A DNA stretch of 64,000 nt, taken from NCBI RefSeq assembly GCF_002878395.1, contig NW_025826022.1, positions 453,832 to 517,831 on the forward strand. Direction: 5' to 3'. Numbering within the stretch: position 1 is the stretch's first letter; each line of letters opens with the position of its first letter. This stretch comes from Capsicum annuum (Eukaryota; Streptophyta; Magnoliopsida; Solanales; Solanaceae). Under the pieces are notes generated by a model. That model saw nothing but the letters and a program-made list of their open reading frames with translations, was not told the origin of the DNA and did not search any database. Shown in pieces: positions 1 through 11,839 of the stretch. The position numbers and the translations under genes were made by a program.

Positions 1-1490
1 GCCTTATTATGGACCTATGTAGTTATCTTTTGACCCGTATGATGGATGGACAAATGGACTGCACCAGTAGCTCCAAAATATCAATATTAGTCTAAGTAGA
101 CCTTTGCAATGCACCTGAGCTCATTTCGACATGTTGGTCAAAAAGTTGGAAAATTAGAAATATGAGTGTGGGACCTACATTTGATCGAAATGACCTCAAA
201 TGGAAAATTAGACTTTGCCAATGCATTCAGAACACAGATTTTATCGTAGTAACATGTTTGGTTGGGTTTTAAGGCTTTTGAATCTCATTTCGATCCTTTA
301 GGAGGAAAATTATGATTTTGAGTTTTGGGGTCGACTCTATAAAAAGGATGCTTTTTCAAAATTCTAGTATCGCCATTGAGTCTAGAGTATCGAATTTAGT
401 GTGGTTACATAATTTGTTTGCATATATTGGACTCCAAATGAATCTCCGGCACCCCATTGAAGTCCGTTTGGACTTCAAATTGAAGTCCGTTTGGACTTCA
501 AAATCTGGTGCACCATGCAACCTAGCAAATAAAGGGTAAATCTCATTTGGCAAGGGTGATTTATGCCTTATTTTACCCTTCTTTTCCCTATTTCAAGAGT
601 CTATTTTGACGTCAAACCAAAAATAGGTAAAAATTATTTTCTAACCTCAAGGCTGTGTCCAATCTTGTACATCATCATCATTATCAACATTATCATCTTA
701 TACATTATATTTTCTTTATTCTGTTGACATTGTGATTGAATTTACGTATTGAGTTGTTATATGTCTACTTGCTCAATACCTTGTTACTTATACTTGACCA
801 TCCTTTATGTATATGTTCTTCTCTATTTATACTTGCATGTGATATAATGTATACTATTGTTATACTTGTTGTATTATTGTTGTATTTGTGATATATATTA
901 GAACTATTAGTGCAAGCGGTGTGGGTTACCATTGTGGGACATTTTCTGATTGTTGGTGAGGTGCCCCTAGTGTGTAGTTTTTGTACTTTATTTTCTATTT
1001 TTTTCGGTCGTCCTAAGATACCTATTGAGTACAACTAGACCATACTCACTCCTATTGTACCCTTCTGGCGCAAATCCAGGTTTGGGTGCTCTCCACATTT
1101 CTTGACTCGGTCGATTGTTTTAGCTTTCAAGGCAGTTGATGGTTTTTAGGCGTCTGGATGTCTTCTACAACCTTTCTCTAGAAACTGTCCTTGCTTGCAT
1201 TTTAGAGACATAGTTTCTCCTGTATTTTGATATGCTATGTATTTCTTTTGGATTCGATTTTTACTAGATGCGTTCTTATATTGTTGACACCTAGTTTTGG
1301 GAGTTATGGCTGCATTGCTATATTTATTTTTTCATTTACTATACTTGTATGGTTTGGATTCATTCTAAAATCCTTACCTTAGGGTTATTTCTGTCTTTTT
1401 ACCCTTCGCATATCGGTTTGTGTGATAGGCTTACTTTTTAAGGTTTACCTCAACAAGTGTCATCATGACCTATCATTTTTGGTTTTGTCA
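1..1490 (+). mobile_element. Tekay/Del-type Ty3-gypsy LTR, plus-strand copy, truncated by window start and internally deleted
   Basis: Read on the plus strand this matches the reverse complement of the three LTRs in 5338-22917. The first 620 bases follow 8045 down to about 7420. The match then jumps to about 6120 (ATC-rich stretch at 670) and runs to the LTR end, 'GTGTCATCATGACC...GTCA', at 1490. About 1.2 kb present in the other copies is therefore missing. The LTR start would lie about 170 bases upstream of the window. ORFs in the stretch are not conserved between copies and I treat them as chance. The copy is inverted relative to the array. Confidence 0.8.
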
Positions 1491-1532
1491 TTTAAATTCC
1501 TTCTAATCCACCTAAGGCCCATAGTTACTACC

Positions 1533-1554
1533 TACGACCCTAAGTAGGGTCGTA
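1533..1554. repeat. Perfect short hairpin
   Basis: Two 9-base arms, TACGACCCT and AGGGTCGTA, are separated by the 4-base loop AAGT. It lies about 65 bases upstream of the TATAAATA box of the Athila-like LTR. It could be a U3 regulatory element or chance; nothing else supports a function. Confidence 0.6.
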
Positions 1555-1618
1555 AGTTGGTGCCAACCTTATTTTCCTACTTTGTCTAGGATTGGTTTTA
1601 TAGGTTTTCTAATGTAAC

Positions 1619-1626
1619 TATAAATA
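1619..1626 (+). promoter_or_regulatory. TATA box of Athila-like LTR
   Basis: TATAAATA in a locally AT-rich U3-like context. It matches the TATAAATA boxes found in the other two Athila-like LTRs of this window (38220-38227 minus, 46307-46314 plus). LTR promoters place this box at the U3/R border. Confidence 0.5.
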
Positions 1627-2359
1627 TCCCATTGATATTTTATTATTAGTTTATGCACTTTACATACTTTTTACACTATTTTGAGTTCTGAGATACGTTT
1701 TTGATCTTGGGATTTTTTATCATGGTTTTTAGGGTTTGATATGAAGTAGAGATTTTGGATTACATTTTTAATTATTTATGATATCATTCATATGCTTTCA
1801 ATTATGAATTCTATGTGTGTTATTACAATCATGTGCAGCTATACCTCATAATTAGGGTTGAGAGAACCCTGATGGATTAATGAAGTAGAGAAAGTAAAAA
1901 ATTATTCTTTATTAGTTTTCATGCATATATTGTGGTTTTTTTTGTATTGATTGCTTTCTTATGACTACAGATGTTAAGAACCTGCTTGTATACGATACTA
2001 ACTCGAGAGAGAGGTTGATATTATGAAAACTAGATCACAACAGCAATTTGAAACTACCAACATTCATTTAGTTAACTTGAGACGAAGAGGAGATAGTTAA
2101 TGTGGGATCCAGGACAAGGATTAGTAATGCAACATTCTAAGACCGAGAGGAGATGAGTGAAATTCACCCAAACCAAGGTCGAGATGGTTAGGTGATACAT
2201 AACTTGTTAGATTCTACATGCAAGGCACCGAGATAGTTTGAGAAGCACGATAAGTCTGCGGAGTTAAGAAGTCAGGAGGAACACAATACTAGTAATCATC
2301 TCATACTGATAACAACCTTGTTTTCTAGCAATTGTTACTATACTTTTTTTCGAACAAAA

Positions 2360-2372
2360 CCCCCCCCCCCCC
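2360..2372. repeat. 13-base poly-C tract
   Basis: An uninterrupted run of 13 C within AT-rich DNA. Homopolymers of this length are common sequencing and assembly error sites, so the exact length is unreliable. Confidence 0.9.
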
Positions 2373-2519
2373 ATTTACTTTCTGCTCTTTCAAACTACGT
2401 CAACAAGTTCTTGACAGATTTTTGTCTTATTCTCTGTGGGTTCAACCACAGCCTTTGTTGGGTTCTATATTTGACAAGCGATAGCATTATACTTTTTAGA
2501 AGGTGTAATTTGGGTGACA

Positions 2520-2892
2520 TTAAGATACTAACCCTTCTGTAGCCTGGCCAACAACTATCCAAGATCCATCCTTAGTAGGTATGGTTCGTCCCCTTCCTCT
2601 CCTACCTCTACACTTTACTCATCATCTTCTCCATATGGTTGGATCCTCAATTGGAGTGGTTAGGGCAAGGGAAAAGAACTAGTATTCGTAATCTATAAAT
2701 AAAAGAGAGAAAAAATTAGATACCAATTTGAATTGCCAGATACCAATTAGAATCAAGTTATTGCGCAAAAGAAACAAGAATGACATATTTTCTACAATCC
2801 TATAGCCTCCCAAAGAAAAGTACAGACATCTCTGTACCATCCTACAAAACTCTATTGGACCCATTTTGGTACAACGAGATCAATGAAACCTT
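2520..2892 (-). mobile_element. Leader (5' untranslated internal) fragment of a minus-strand Ty3/gypsy element
   Basis: This noncoding stretch lies between the Athila-like remnant and a minus-strand primer binding site, so on the minus strand it sits where a 5' leader belongs, just downstream of the PBS. No gag domain can be recognised: the short ORF at 2679-2864 has no retroelement motif. The element is truncated here, so nearly all of its body is absent. Confidence 0.4.
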
Positions 2893-2904
2893 GCTCTGAT
2901 ATCA
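2893..2904 (-). promoter_or_regulatory. Primer binding site for initiator tRNA-Met (variant)
   Basis: Minus-strand TGATATCAGAGC differs at one base from TGGTATCAGAGC, the usual complement of the 3' end of plant initiator tRNA-Met. It sits four bases inside the LTR edge at 2909, the normal spacing. The same type of site follows both internal LTR edges of the array (12665-12676 and 20042-20053). Confidence 0.65.
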
Positions 2905-2908
2905 ACTT

Positions 2909-4894
2909 TATCACGATCCAAACCCATCGTGAGTGGCACCCACACTACTCACCCAGTGGGAGAACCATCTATCCCATAGTACCATCACAAAGTCAACACT
3001 TAAAAGAGATAATAGAACTAATGCATCAATAAAATACCAAGTCTAAATAAATAAAACATAAGTAAAACTTAAAGGTAGGACATTATACTTAATTAAAAAC
3101 CATACCTAGGATCCAAAATTCGTTTATACCAAAACTACTAAAGACTGTCAAGAAGCATAAGTTTTAGATATAAAGACTCAATCATCGACGAAGGATTCAT
3201 GGTACCCCAAAACATGTTTCTCACCCTTGAATTCGAAGTTAACCGCTGGAATCACATGAGAGGTCTCATAGGAGTTGCTGGAATATGCGATAAAAATAAG
3301 AGCAGGCATAGTATAAACACATAAGATAACAATAGTGCACTGGTAGGGTCATTTTGCCAATCTAAGATGAGAATATGAATACTTAACTAAATATAGCACA
3401 ACAAGTTAATCCATGCTTAAAACTAACTTACACTTAGCACATTAAGCATCAAATAAGCAGTTTAGCATTTAATAAACAAGGTAACATACTATCACCAAGT
3501 CAAGTTCAGTCAATCCAAATAAAGCTAAGTCAAGAAGTTAAACAATTATCAGTCTTACAAATATATTCCCCGGCTCACATATGAAAACGTCAAACTCATA
3601 TGAGCCTCGTACGTACATGTTATGGGTAATACATCCACCCTCTAGCCATAAAATGCAATGAAAAAATTCGTCCATGTACTAAAACCCTAGACAGAAGTGT
3701 CTGCCAACCTTGTTTTGTCAATAACCCATGAAAATATTTCAACTATCGAAACACTCCACTTCCACATTTAGCAATGAGCTAGTCAAAATCATACAACAAC
3801 ACAAAATCATTTGCATTGACCACACCAAACAAAAGTAACAAGGAACCACACTACAAGTTAATTAACATACACATATAGCACAAATTGGATTGAACTACGA
3901 TATCACCACCTACCTCGAACCAAGCTTGCACAACACTTCTAAGTGGAAGCTTTGCCCTTCCGTGCAATGTTTGCTTGCTCTTGGTCTAGAACTCACAGAC
4001 AAACACATAATTAATGAAATGACCTACCATGTTGGGAATCATAACTCATAGACAACCCCTAATGTCAAGATCATGATTATTATTTTCATGCTTTAGGACT
4101 TTTCTACCGCAATTCATCTAAAACTATTAATTTCATGGATGAATTAATAAAATGCAAGGGTAAATTAACTATTACTAATCAAAACTCATAAATTTACTAC
4201 TAAATTTTCTCCTTTTCACTAGAAGATAACTAAAATGAGCCATACAAACCCTCTCCGAACTCCATATTTTAACATTCTAAGGCTTAGTCATCAAATACTA
4301 GTTAACGGGAGTAAAATTCTTATCTTAACAAAGACGAAAATAAAAATCTGGTTGAAATCACCCTAAATTGCCCCTTGTTTGATCCAAAATGAGTTTTAGA
4401 AAAGTAAACTATTTCGGAAAAAAATTAAATAAATTTTTTATTTTCGATGCATACGTTGCTATAGTGCAGCTATAGCGGGCATTGACTGGGTTTGACCATT
4501 GCTATAAAAAAATTTATCCACTATAGTGATCATCTATATAACGGCATGCATACCACTAATAGCAACATCAATGGGACAGAATGTTCAGTTCCATCCAAAA
4601 AAATAAATTTTTGCAACATAGCATAAACTTGAGATATTACAAATAATACCCTTTATGCTAAGATAAATTTCGGGACTTCTACTTACCTAAATTCAGTTCC
4701 GTAAATTTTCATGGTTTCCTTATCATGTTAACTAACTAAAATAAAATCAAACACTACCAAAACTTTCCAAATCATTTCTGAATTTTTCTAGACCATGCCT
4801 CACTCGAATTTTTCTTAAAACTAGCCTAGCCTGAATGTGACAAATGAATAAAGCTTATAAATGCAAACCAGTTCTTAGTTGTGAAGATATCACA
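2909..4894 (-). mobile_element. Minus-strand Ty3/gypsy LTR of a second family
   Basis: The left edge is fixed by the adjacent primer binding site. The right edge is proposed at 4894, because on the minus strand the LTR would start TGTGATATCTTC directly after a purine-rich stretch, AGGAGGTGGAT (4895-4905), resembling a polypurine tract. No TSD: 'aactt' on the left and 'atcca' on the right differ, as expected if both sides are element-internal sequence. The body does not align with the Tekay LTRs. The left edge is firmer than the right. No protein is encoded. Confidence 0.5.
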
Positions 4895-4908
4895 ATCCAC
4901 CTCCTGAA

Positions 4909-5148
4909 GAGGTATAATAATTGAGGAAAAATATTCTAAATATTTTAAGGTTTATTCTTGATATAGTAGAACTTTGAAATTTACTCCGGAGTAGTAAATA
5001 CTAGTAAACTTACTCCTAAAGTAGTAGGAATGTACAATTACAAAATCTTACAAACTACTTTTGAAGTTGTAAAACTCTAAAATTTAGTCAAACAAATAGC
5101 ATATGTCATGGTAAACTTGGAGTTTACTAGTATAAAGTATTTTATCTA
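4909..5148. other. AT-rich sequence without recognised feature
   Basis: Low-complexity AT-rich DNA with several variants of 'TTACTCC' and 'TACTAGTAAA' between 4980 and 5140. It lies directly upstream of the copia relic and may be degraded copia sequence (gag/protease side), but I can read no motif in it. Confidence 0.4.
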
Positions 5149-5337
5149 TTGGTATAAGCGATTTTGCCATCTCGAAGATGGGCATACCAAGTATTCAACA
5201 CATATTGAAAACCAGAAGATTCTATAAGAATTATTTATGTTGTTTGTTCTCATGATAACTTGATTAGATCAGGTAATGTTGGAATTAGATCCCCTAAAAT
5301 TTCTAGAAAGTATAAAAGGTGAACATTGGCCCATTCA
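5149..5337 (+). pseudogene. Copia GAG-pre-integrase / integrase relic, left part
   Basis: Plus-strand translation starts WYKRFCHLEDGH, the counterpart of the copia pre-integrase motif WH-R-GHPG. It continues with ENQKIL, and after frame disruptions ends LKFLESIKGEHWPIH, which corresponds to the start of the copia integrase core (FLERI-GDICGPIH in the family). Stops and missing zinc ligands show it is dead. The gene is broken exactly at the ATTCA target site of the Tekay array; it resumes at 22918. The copia family is Tork/Sire-like by resemblance; no LTR for it is visible. Confidence 0.6.
5333..5337. repeat. Target-site duplication of the three-LTR array, left copy
   Basis: ATTCA immediately before the LTR edge at 5338, matched by ATTCA at 22918-22922 immediately after the LTR edge at 22917. 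Five bases is the usual Ty3/gypsy duplication length. Confidence 0.85.
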
Positions 5338-8211
5338 TGTACCGACCCAAAAATAAGGGTCATGATGACACTTGTCGTGGTGTATCTTGACAAGTGTTCC
5401 TATCACCCAAACTGATACAAAAAGAGAGAAAGATAGAAATACCCCAAGGTAAGGCTTCTAGAACGAAGCTGAACCATACAAGTAATCACAACAATGCATA
5501 AAGAACTTATCCAAAATACCAATCATGCCCAAAACCAGTTGTCAATAGTGTAAGAACTACCAATACAATCCAGGAGTGAAATACATCAAAAAAATAATCA
5601 CAAAAGAATAATATCTGTCTCTGAATACTAATAAAGACATAACTACTATAGAAAGATAGAGGTGAACTCTGAATACATGAATGTCCAACCACTACCTTGA
5701 AGCTCCCGAGTCAAACAAGCTGATGAGCACCCAGGCTAGGACCTGAACCGAAAGGACGTAGTAGGCATGAGTATAGTCTACTTGTGCTCAGTATATATTA
5801 TAGGCCAACCAACCAAAGTAGTAAATAAAGCATACAAAATATACACTAAGGGAACATTACCTGCAATCAAAAAATATTCCAACACGGAAGCCCACACTAC
5901 TTGCACTGACATTTCTAATATATCACATATATTGCAACATCATACCAAGATAAAACATCAGTATGCATTATATCATAGATAAGTAGAACAAGAGGAAACA
6001 TGCATATACAAGATCATCAAATATTAGTAAAAGAAGATAAGAATTACATTGATGGTAAGTCAATATGGCAATACAACACAATATTAACACAATAAAGTAA
6101 GTGCAATGTATATGATGATGAAGATGCACGAGATCGTTGCACAACCTCCAAGATCATCGGACAAACCCCGTATACACCTATGGAGGCAAGCCTCCCATTG
6201 CAGAACCCATGAGGGGTTCGTTAACCTATATACAATTCACGTATCTCATATATCCTGTCTGGCAATAGTTTTATAAGGTATTACGATATTTCCACCCCAG
6301 CACATCCCTCGAGGAGGGTTTTTAAAAAGGTGTTGCCAGTGTTACTCAGGTATTGCCACGATAGTACCAATGTTTCATAAATTAGTATGATATGAGGATG
6401 TAATGCTTACTAGCAATCACAATGAGTATTTCCACAACCAACCACATGATATATTTCCACAACCAACCATAATGATATATTTGCACAACCATGTGAGCCA
6501 ATATCCACTCATTATTTTCGTTTATCCATGAAATTCCACATGTCTCATATGCCAATAAAGTAAGAATATAATCACAATACACCAATGGTACCACATTAAG
6601 CATTTTAACAACACAAAATAATTACTCACATGTAATCAAGGCTATCAATATCACATAGGACCCCACACGATTACACATATCACATAATATCTTAATTTCG
6701 ATAATTACATCACATATAGACCCCCACACGAGCACAATACACAGATAGATATTTTTCATGATTAGTTTCCACCCTTAAAATGCATTTTGTACCATCATTT
6801 ACTATCTAGCCTTTTCTGGAAGAGTTAAGCCATAACCTACCTCGAATGCCGAAGCTGATCCACTGCACTTCGAACCCACAATCATACTATCCACAAAAGA
6901 TACCAAACTTTACTAAAAATATTAAATATGTAATATGCATATCAAAATAAATTCAAAGACACCCATATTGACTACTTTTTGTTTGGGGTCAAAACGGACC
7001 CCCGAAATGGGTTTGTAAAAAAGAAGGGCAAAACCATAACTTTAAATCCAAAATTTATTCTCCATATTTTTAGGAACCTACATTTGAAGACCAGGTCAAA
7101 TCGAGTCAAAAACGAGGTTTAAATGAAAGGAAAAATATTTTAAAGCTTTATCAGATAAATATCTTTGAAATTCGTGTTAAAATCAAGAATTGGAGTTGTT
7201 TTGAAGGTTAAATTGATGAAAACTAGTAATTATAAGATAAAAAACATTATTAAAGTGAAAAGGTGTGAAATTGGATTTAAAATCAAGCCCTAAGATTTTT
7301 GAAGTTTTGAGAAATTAATCAAGAAATTACGAAGAAAATGATGAATTCTTACCTTAAATCCTTAAGATAATCAAGAAATAGACGTTAATCTTGCTTCCCA
7401 AGATCCCACAAGCTTCACTTTTAAGCTCTCATACTATTTTAGGGTTTAACTCTCAAGAGGCAAGGTGAAAAAATGGACAAAATGAGCCCGCAATAAAAAA
7501 GATAAAAAGCTGCTATATATTGGAGAAAAATCTGCACCATGACAAATTTTTCTAAGTTCAAACGAACTTCAACGGGGTGCACGGAATTCATTTGAAGTCC
7601 GATATGTGCAAATGAACTATGTATTCATACAACATTTGACGCTTCGGACAAAATGGCAATATCAAATTTTCAAAAAAATATCATTTTCATAGAGTTGACC
7701 CTCGAAACACGATATTATAATTTTCCAAATCGAGGATCAAAATGAGATTTAAATGTCGTAAAATAACATTAAATATGTTACCATCCTAAATCTGATGTTC
7801 CGAATCTGTTCGCGAAGTCACATTTTCCATCAAAAGTCATTCGACCAAATATGGGTCCCACACCCATATTTCTAATTTTCCAACTTTTCAACTTTTCGAA
7901 CAATAGATCAAAATGAGCTTGGGTGCACCGGGACCAAAACCAAATGTCTACCTAGCCTAAAATTGATATTCTGGAGCAATCCGTTTAGCTATCCATTTCA
8001 CGGATCAAAAGATATTCACATAAGTCCAAAATAAGGCTCTCGAAGCTATCAAAAATCACAATATCGCATAAATGGTACCAAATGCATCGAAAACTATGTC
8101 AATCACTCCCACACCCCAGAAATACCATAATACAACTACAGGGAGGGGTAAAATAGTCAAATCACAAAAAATTACATATTACACATAATTCATCAAAAGC
8201 AGGTCGTTATA
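5338..8211 (-). mobile_element. Array LTR 1 (3' LTR of left unit)
   Basis: 2874 bases, the same length as LTR 2. The terminal TG/CA are preserved on the left (TGTACCGACCC on the plus strand) and mutated to TA on the right. Contains the subrepeat 'GATATATTTCCACAACC' in tandem at 6425-6500, an ATG-rich microsatellite at 6111-6121, and a TATA-like ATATATAG on the minus strand at about 7511-7518. Short ORFs at 5767 and 6382 are not conserved in LTR 2 and LTR 3. Confidence 0.88.
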
Positions 8212-8439
8212 TTATCCACCGCTAAAAATCTAAGTCGTCCTCGAACTAAGGTAAAGAAATACTGGAATCAATGAGGAGCTGGGGATAAGAACTACTCATA
8301 TTAGACTCGACCTCCCAACTATCCTCATCTACATATCGATGTCACCACTAGACCTTAACCATAGGGATCACTCTAGAGCACAGCAGCCTAACATCCCTAG
8401 CCAATATGGAAATCGGTTTCTCAACAAAAGACAAATGCT

Positions 8440-9600
8440 CATCTAACTGAAATGACTCCAACTAGTAATACGGGACTCAGCCGGAATGTAATGGCAAAGC
8501 ATAAAAATATGAAAAACTGGATGAAAAGATGATAGATCAGGGGGAAAAGCCAACTCACAAGCCATATCACCAAAAGTCTGAAGAATCTCAAATGGACCAA
8601 TATACTCTGTGCTAAGCTTTCCCCTCTTCCCAAACCTCATCACACCCATCATGGGTGAAACTCAAAGGAAAACATGATCACCAACACCATATCTCAAGGC
8701 ACAAAGTCTATTATTAGTATAACATTTCTGCCTACTCCGAGTCGCTCTAAGTCTATCCTAAATGACCCGGACTCTATCCAAAGACTCACGAAGCAAGTTC
8801 GTACCTTGAGGTCTCACCTTTGAAATATCAAACTAACCCACTGGGAAGAGACAACGCCTACCATATAATGCCTCAAAAGGAACCATGTCGATATTAGAAT
8901 GGTAGATGTTGTTATATGCAAACTCAACTAAAGTTAAATGTTGCTCCCACTGGCCACCAAAATCCATCACACATCTGTGGAGTATATCTTTAAAAACTTG
9001 AATAGTCCGCTCTGACTGGACAATAGTCTGGGGGTGAAACTCTACGCTAAGATCAAATCAAGTACTCAACTCTCCCTGAAAAGTCTTTCTAAAGTTATTT
9101 GTGAATATATAACCTCGATCTGAAATAATAGACACTAGTACACTATACAGACGCATAATCTCATAAAGTAGATATGGGTCAACCTCTCAGCATTGAATGA
9201 GACCTAAACCAGAATAAAAAATGATGAATTGGTCAATCGATCAATGATGACCCAAACATTGTCAGAACCATGAGATGTACGAGGAAAACCAGTCATAACA
9301 TCCATGGATATACATTCCTACTTCTACTAAGGAATTGGCAACCTCTGAAGTAACCCACTAGGCCTTATATGCTCGACCTTCAACTACTAAAAATATAGGC
9401 AACGAGCCATAAAACTTGCTACATCTTGCCTCATATCACCCCACTAGTAATACTGCCTCAAATCACAATACATTTTAGTCACACCCAGATGGATGGAATA
9501 TCTGAAATAATGGGCCTCCTCTAGGATAAACCTAATCCAGTCACCTACTCTTAGCTCACAAAATCAACCTCCAATCTGCAAAATACTATATGAATTAAGT
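8440..9600 (-). pseudogene. Integrase and C-terminal region of left Tekay unit, broken
   Basis: Integrase joins the cDNA copy to host DNA in the nucleus. At 8443-8652 the minus strand encodes VMRFGKRGKLSTEYIGPFEI followed by LAFPPDLSSFHPVFHIFMLC, the segment after the catalytic core characteristic of Del/Tekay elements. The zinc-binding and core parts map to about 8700-9600 by alignment with the better preserved right unit, but are split over several frames. The part expected to hold a chromodomain downstream is not recognisable. Confidence 0.7.
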
Positions 9601-9779
9601 GAGGCTTCCTTAGCCTCCCCACTCAACACCTTATCTTGAATCAACCTTAATCCAACATCACTAAACTGATGAGCTCGAATCTATTCCATCACTGAAGATC
9701 TAGTCTACACAAATGCCAAAACATGCCCAGGTATCGAAATATCAAGCCTAACCATCTGGTGAACTGAACCTCTAAGGAT

Positions 9780-10930
9780 AAAAGTCTTCCTTGACTCAAA
9801 AGATGCGTCAAGCGACCCATGCTAGTCGACTTTTGGGTCAAGGCAATCGTAACCACATTAGCTTGCCCGAATGATAGAGAATGGTAAAGTCATAATCCTT
9901 ACGAAACTCAAGCTAATGGCACTGCCTCATATTAAACTCTCACTGGGTGAAGAAGTACTGAAGTCTACGATGATTTAAGAAGATCTCACAGCATACTCTA
10001 TACAAGTAGTGCCTCCACAACTTCAAGGAAAACACAATTGTGCATAACTCCAAATATTAGGTAGGATAATTCTCTAATGAGGCTTAGACTGACGATACGC
10101 ATAAGCAATTACCTTACCCTCCTGCATCAACACATCACCTAATCCAACACCTAAAGCATCACAAATGATGGTAAAGCCCACGCCCTCCTTGGACAAAGCC
10201 AAGATAGAGTTGAATTTAACAAATCCTTGAGCTTTTAGAAGCTCGCCTCACAAGCATCGGACCACTAAAAAGAAATCTCTTTCGAAGTCCACTTGGTCAA
10301 TGGAGCTACAATGGACGAAAACCCACAACAAAACACCAACAATAACCTATAAAGCCAACAAAACTCTAAATCTTGGTGGGTGAAGTAGGTCTAGCCTAAT
10401 CAAAAACTGCTACAACTATGGTTGGATCAACCATAATACCTTCCCTAGTCACCACATGACCCAAGAAAGAAATAGACTCTAACCAAAACTCACACTTAGA
10501 GAACTTTGTATACAACTTCTCATCCCTTAATATCTGAAGCACAATCCGCAAATGCTCCTCATACTCAGCCTAAGTTTAGGAATAAACCAAGATATCATCT
10601 ATAAATATAATGACAATGGAGTTGAAATACAATTGCAACACCCAATTTATCAACTCCATGAATGTAACAGGGGCGGTGGTCAACCCAAAAGATATGACTA
10701 AGAACTCAAAATCACCATACCGAGTCAGAAAAGTTGTCTTTAGAATATTCGATGCTCTAATCCTCAATAGGTGATAACCGAACCTTAAATTAATCTTTAA
10801 AAATACCGCAACACCATGTATCTGATCAAATAAGTCATCAATACGGGGAAGAGGACACTTATTCTTAAATATCAGCCTATTCAACAATCGATAATCAATA
10901 TACATATGCATAGATCTATCCTTTTTCTTT
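9780..10930 (-). pseudogene. Reverse transcriptase and RNase H of left Tekay unit, broken
   Basis: These enzymes would copy the element RNA to cDNA and degrade the RNA template. At 10576-10911 one open stretch encodes [20 protein letters not shown], then the palm segment [17 protein letters not shown], a [10 protein letters not shown] block (FGLTNAP in most relatives) and FIDDILVYS, in which the two catalytic aspartates are still present. Beyond that point stops interrupt the thumb and connection (10290-10570), and RNase H is only traceable between 9780 and 10290. Confidence 0.75.
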
Positions 10931-11089
10931 ACAAATAAGACAAGCGCACCCCAAGATGATAGACTAGGTCAGATAAACCTCTTAGCCAATAACTCTTCCA
11001 GCTTATCCTTCAATTCTTTCAATTCAACTGGGGCTATCCTATAAGGAAGAGTAAAAATAGGCTTGGTGCCCTACTCAAAATAATGGCAA

Positions 11090-11600
11090 AATCAATATCT
11101 AAATTCAGAGAAATACCAGGCAAGTCCGTAACGAACAACACGAACATAATCTAAGAAAGATGTAAAACAACACTAGTATCATGAATATGAGCTAATTAAG
11201 ATAAACATACCCTCTCAACAAATTTACAAGCCTGAACATAAGATATAATCCTCTTAGGATTTGATGAAGTGCACCTTTCCAAGCTATCCTTTACCCACCC
11301 GACGAAGCTAAAGTCACGATCTTGGCTTAACAATTTAGGATAACATGATAAAGAGGCAACCAATCCATATCCAAAATAACATCAAAATCAACTATATCTA
11401 AAATAATCAAATCCACCAATAACTCACGCCTGAAAAAAGTCACAACATAAGATCGGTACAGTCGATCCAACACTAAAGAATAACCTAGTGGGGTATATAC
11501 ACGAATAGAAATTACAAGAGTCTAACTAACAGAATTAAAACCTAAAGAAAAAAATGCAGAGACATAGGATAAAGTCAATTTGAAATCAAATAACAGAGAT
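11090..11600 (-). pseudogene. Aspartic protease region of left Tekay unit, broken
   Basis: Minus-strand translation around 11290-11430 reads VDFDVILDMDWLPLYHV, the second conserved block of the Del-type protease (DVILGMDWL in relatives), with the glycine changed to aspartate. Stops on both sides. The active-site D[ST]G block lies within the disrupted upstream stretch and I could not read it. Protease would process the polyprotein in the virus-like particle. Confidence 0.6.
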
Positions 11601-11839
11601 GCAGGTTTGAAATAAACGGGGACGATACCTATGATAACATCATTAGATGCCTTCATCTCTATCCTAGCGGGTATAGCATAACATAGACAACTGTCACCAA
11701 CTAGCTAAATAGCCCCGCGACCACTACTACAGGCTCCACTACCTTTACCCCTTGCACATCTGGTATAACCTCTACCTCTCAAAGATGTAGTAGGAGCAGC
11801 TCTAATTATACAGTGGGGACAGTCTTGTCCAAATAGCCA

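Larger units (their letters stand above)
1491..2519 (+). mobile_element. Athila-like LTR / leader remnant
   Basis: No coding sequence. The order of motifs resembles the U3-R-leader of Athila-type Ty3/gypsy elements: a TATAAATA box at 1619, 'AGGGTTTGAT', repeated 'CGAGAG' and 'GACCGAGAG' motifs near 2005-2170, 'GTGGGTTCAACCACAGCC' near 2440, and 'GTAATTTGGGTGACA' at the end. The same style of leader ending is seen in the Athila-like pieces at 37.3 and 47.1 kb. The upstream part of U3 is missing next to the Tekay LTR end at 1490. The family assignment rests on remembered similarity, so it is moderate. Confidence 0.5.

Noticed and set aside
312..553. Small ORFs on both strands in the first LTR
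   Set aside because: They overlap each other antisense, lie in LTR sequence and are not conserved as frames in the other three copies.
5767..5982. 71-codon ORF in LTR 1, similar to the 20495 ORF in LTR 3
   Set aside because: Similarity is explained by LTR homology. LTR 2 has stops in the same frame, and no domain is visible.
8439..8633. Open frame overlapping the Tekay C-terminal integrase frame
   Set aside because: It is the +1 shadow of the 8443-8652 frame, which has the conserved MRFGKRGKL segment.
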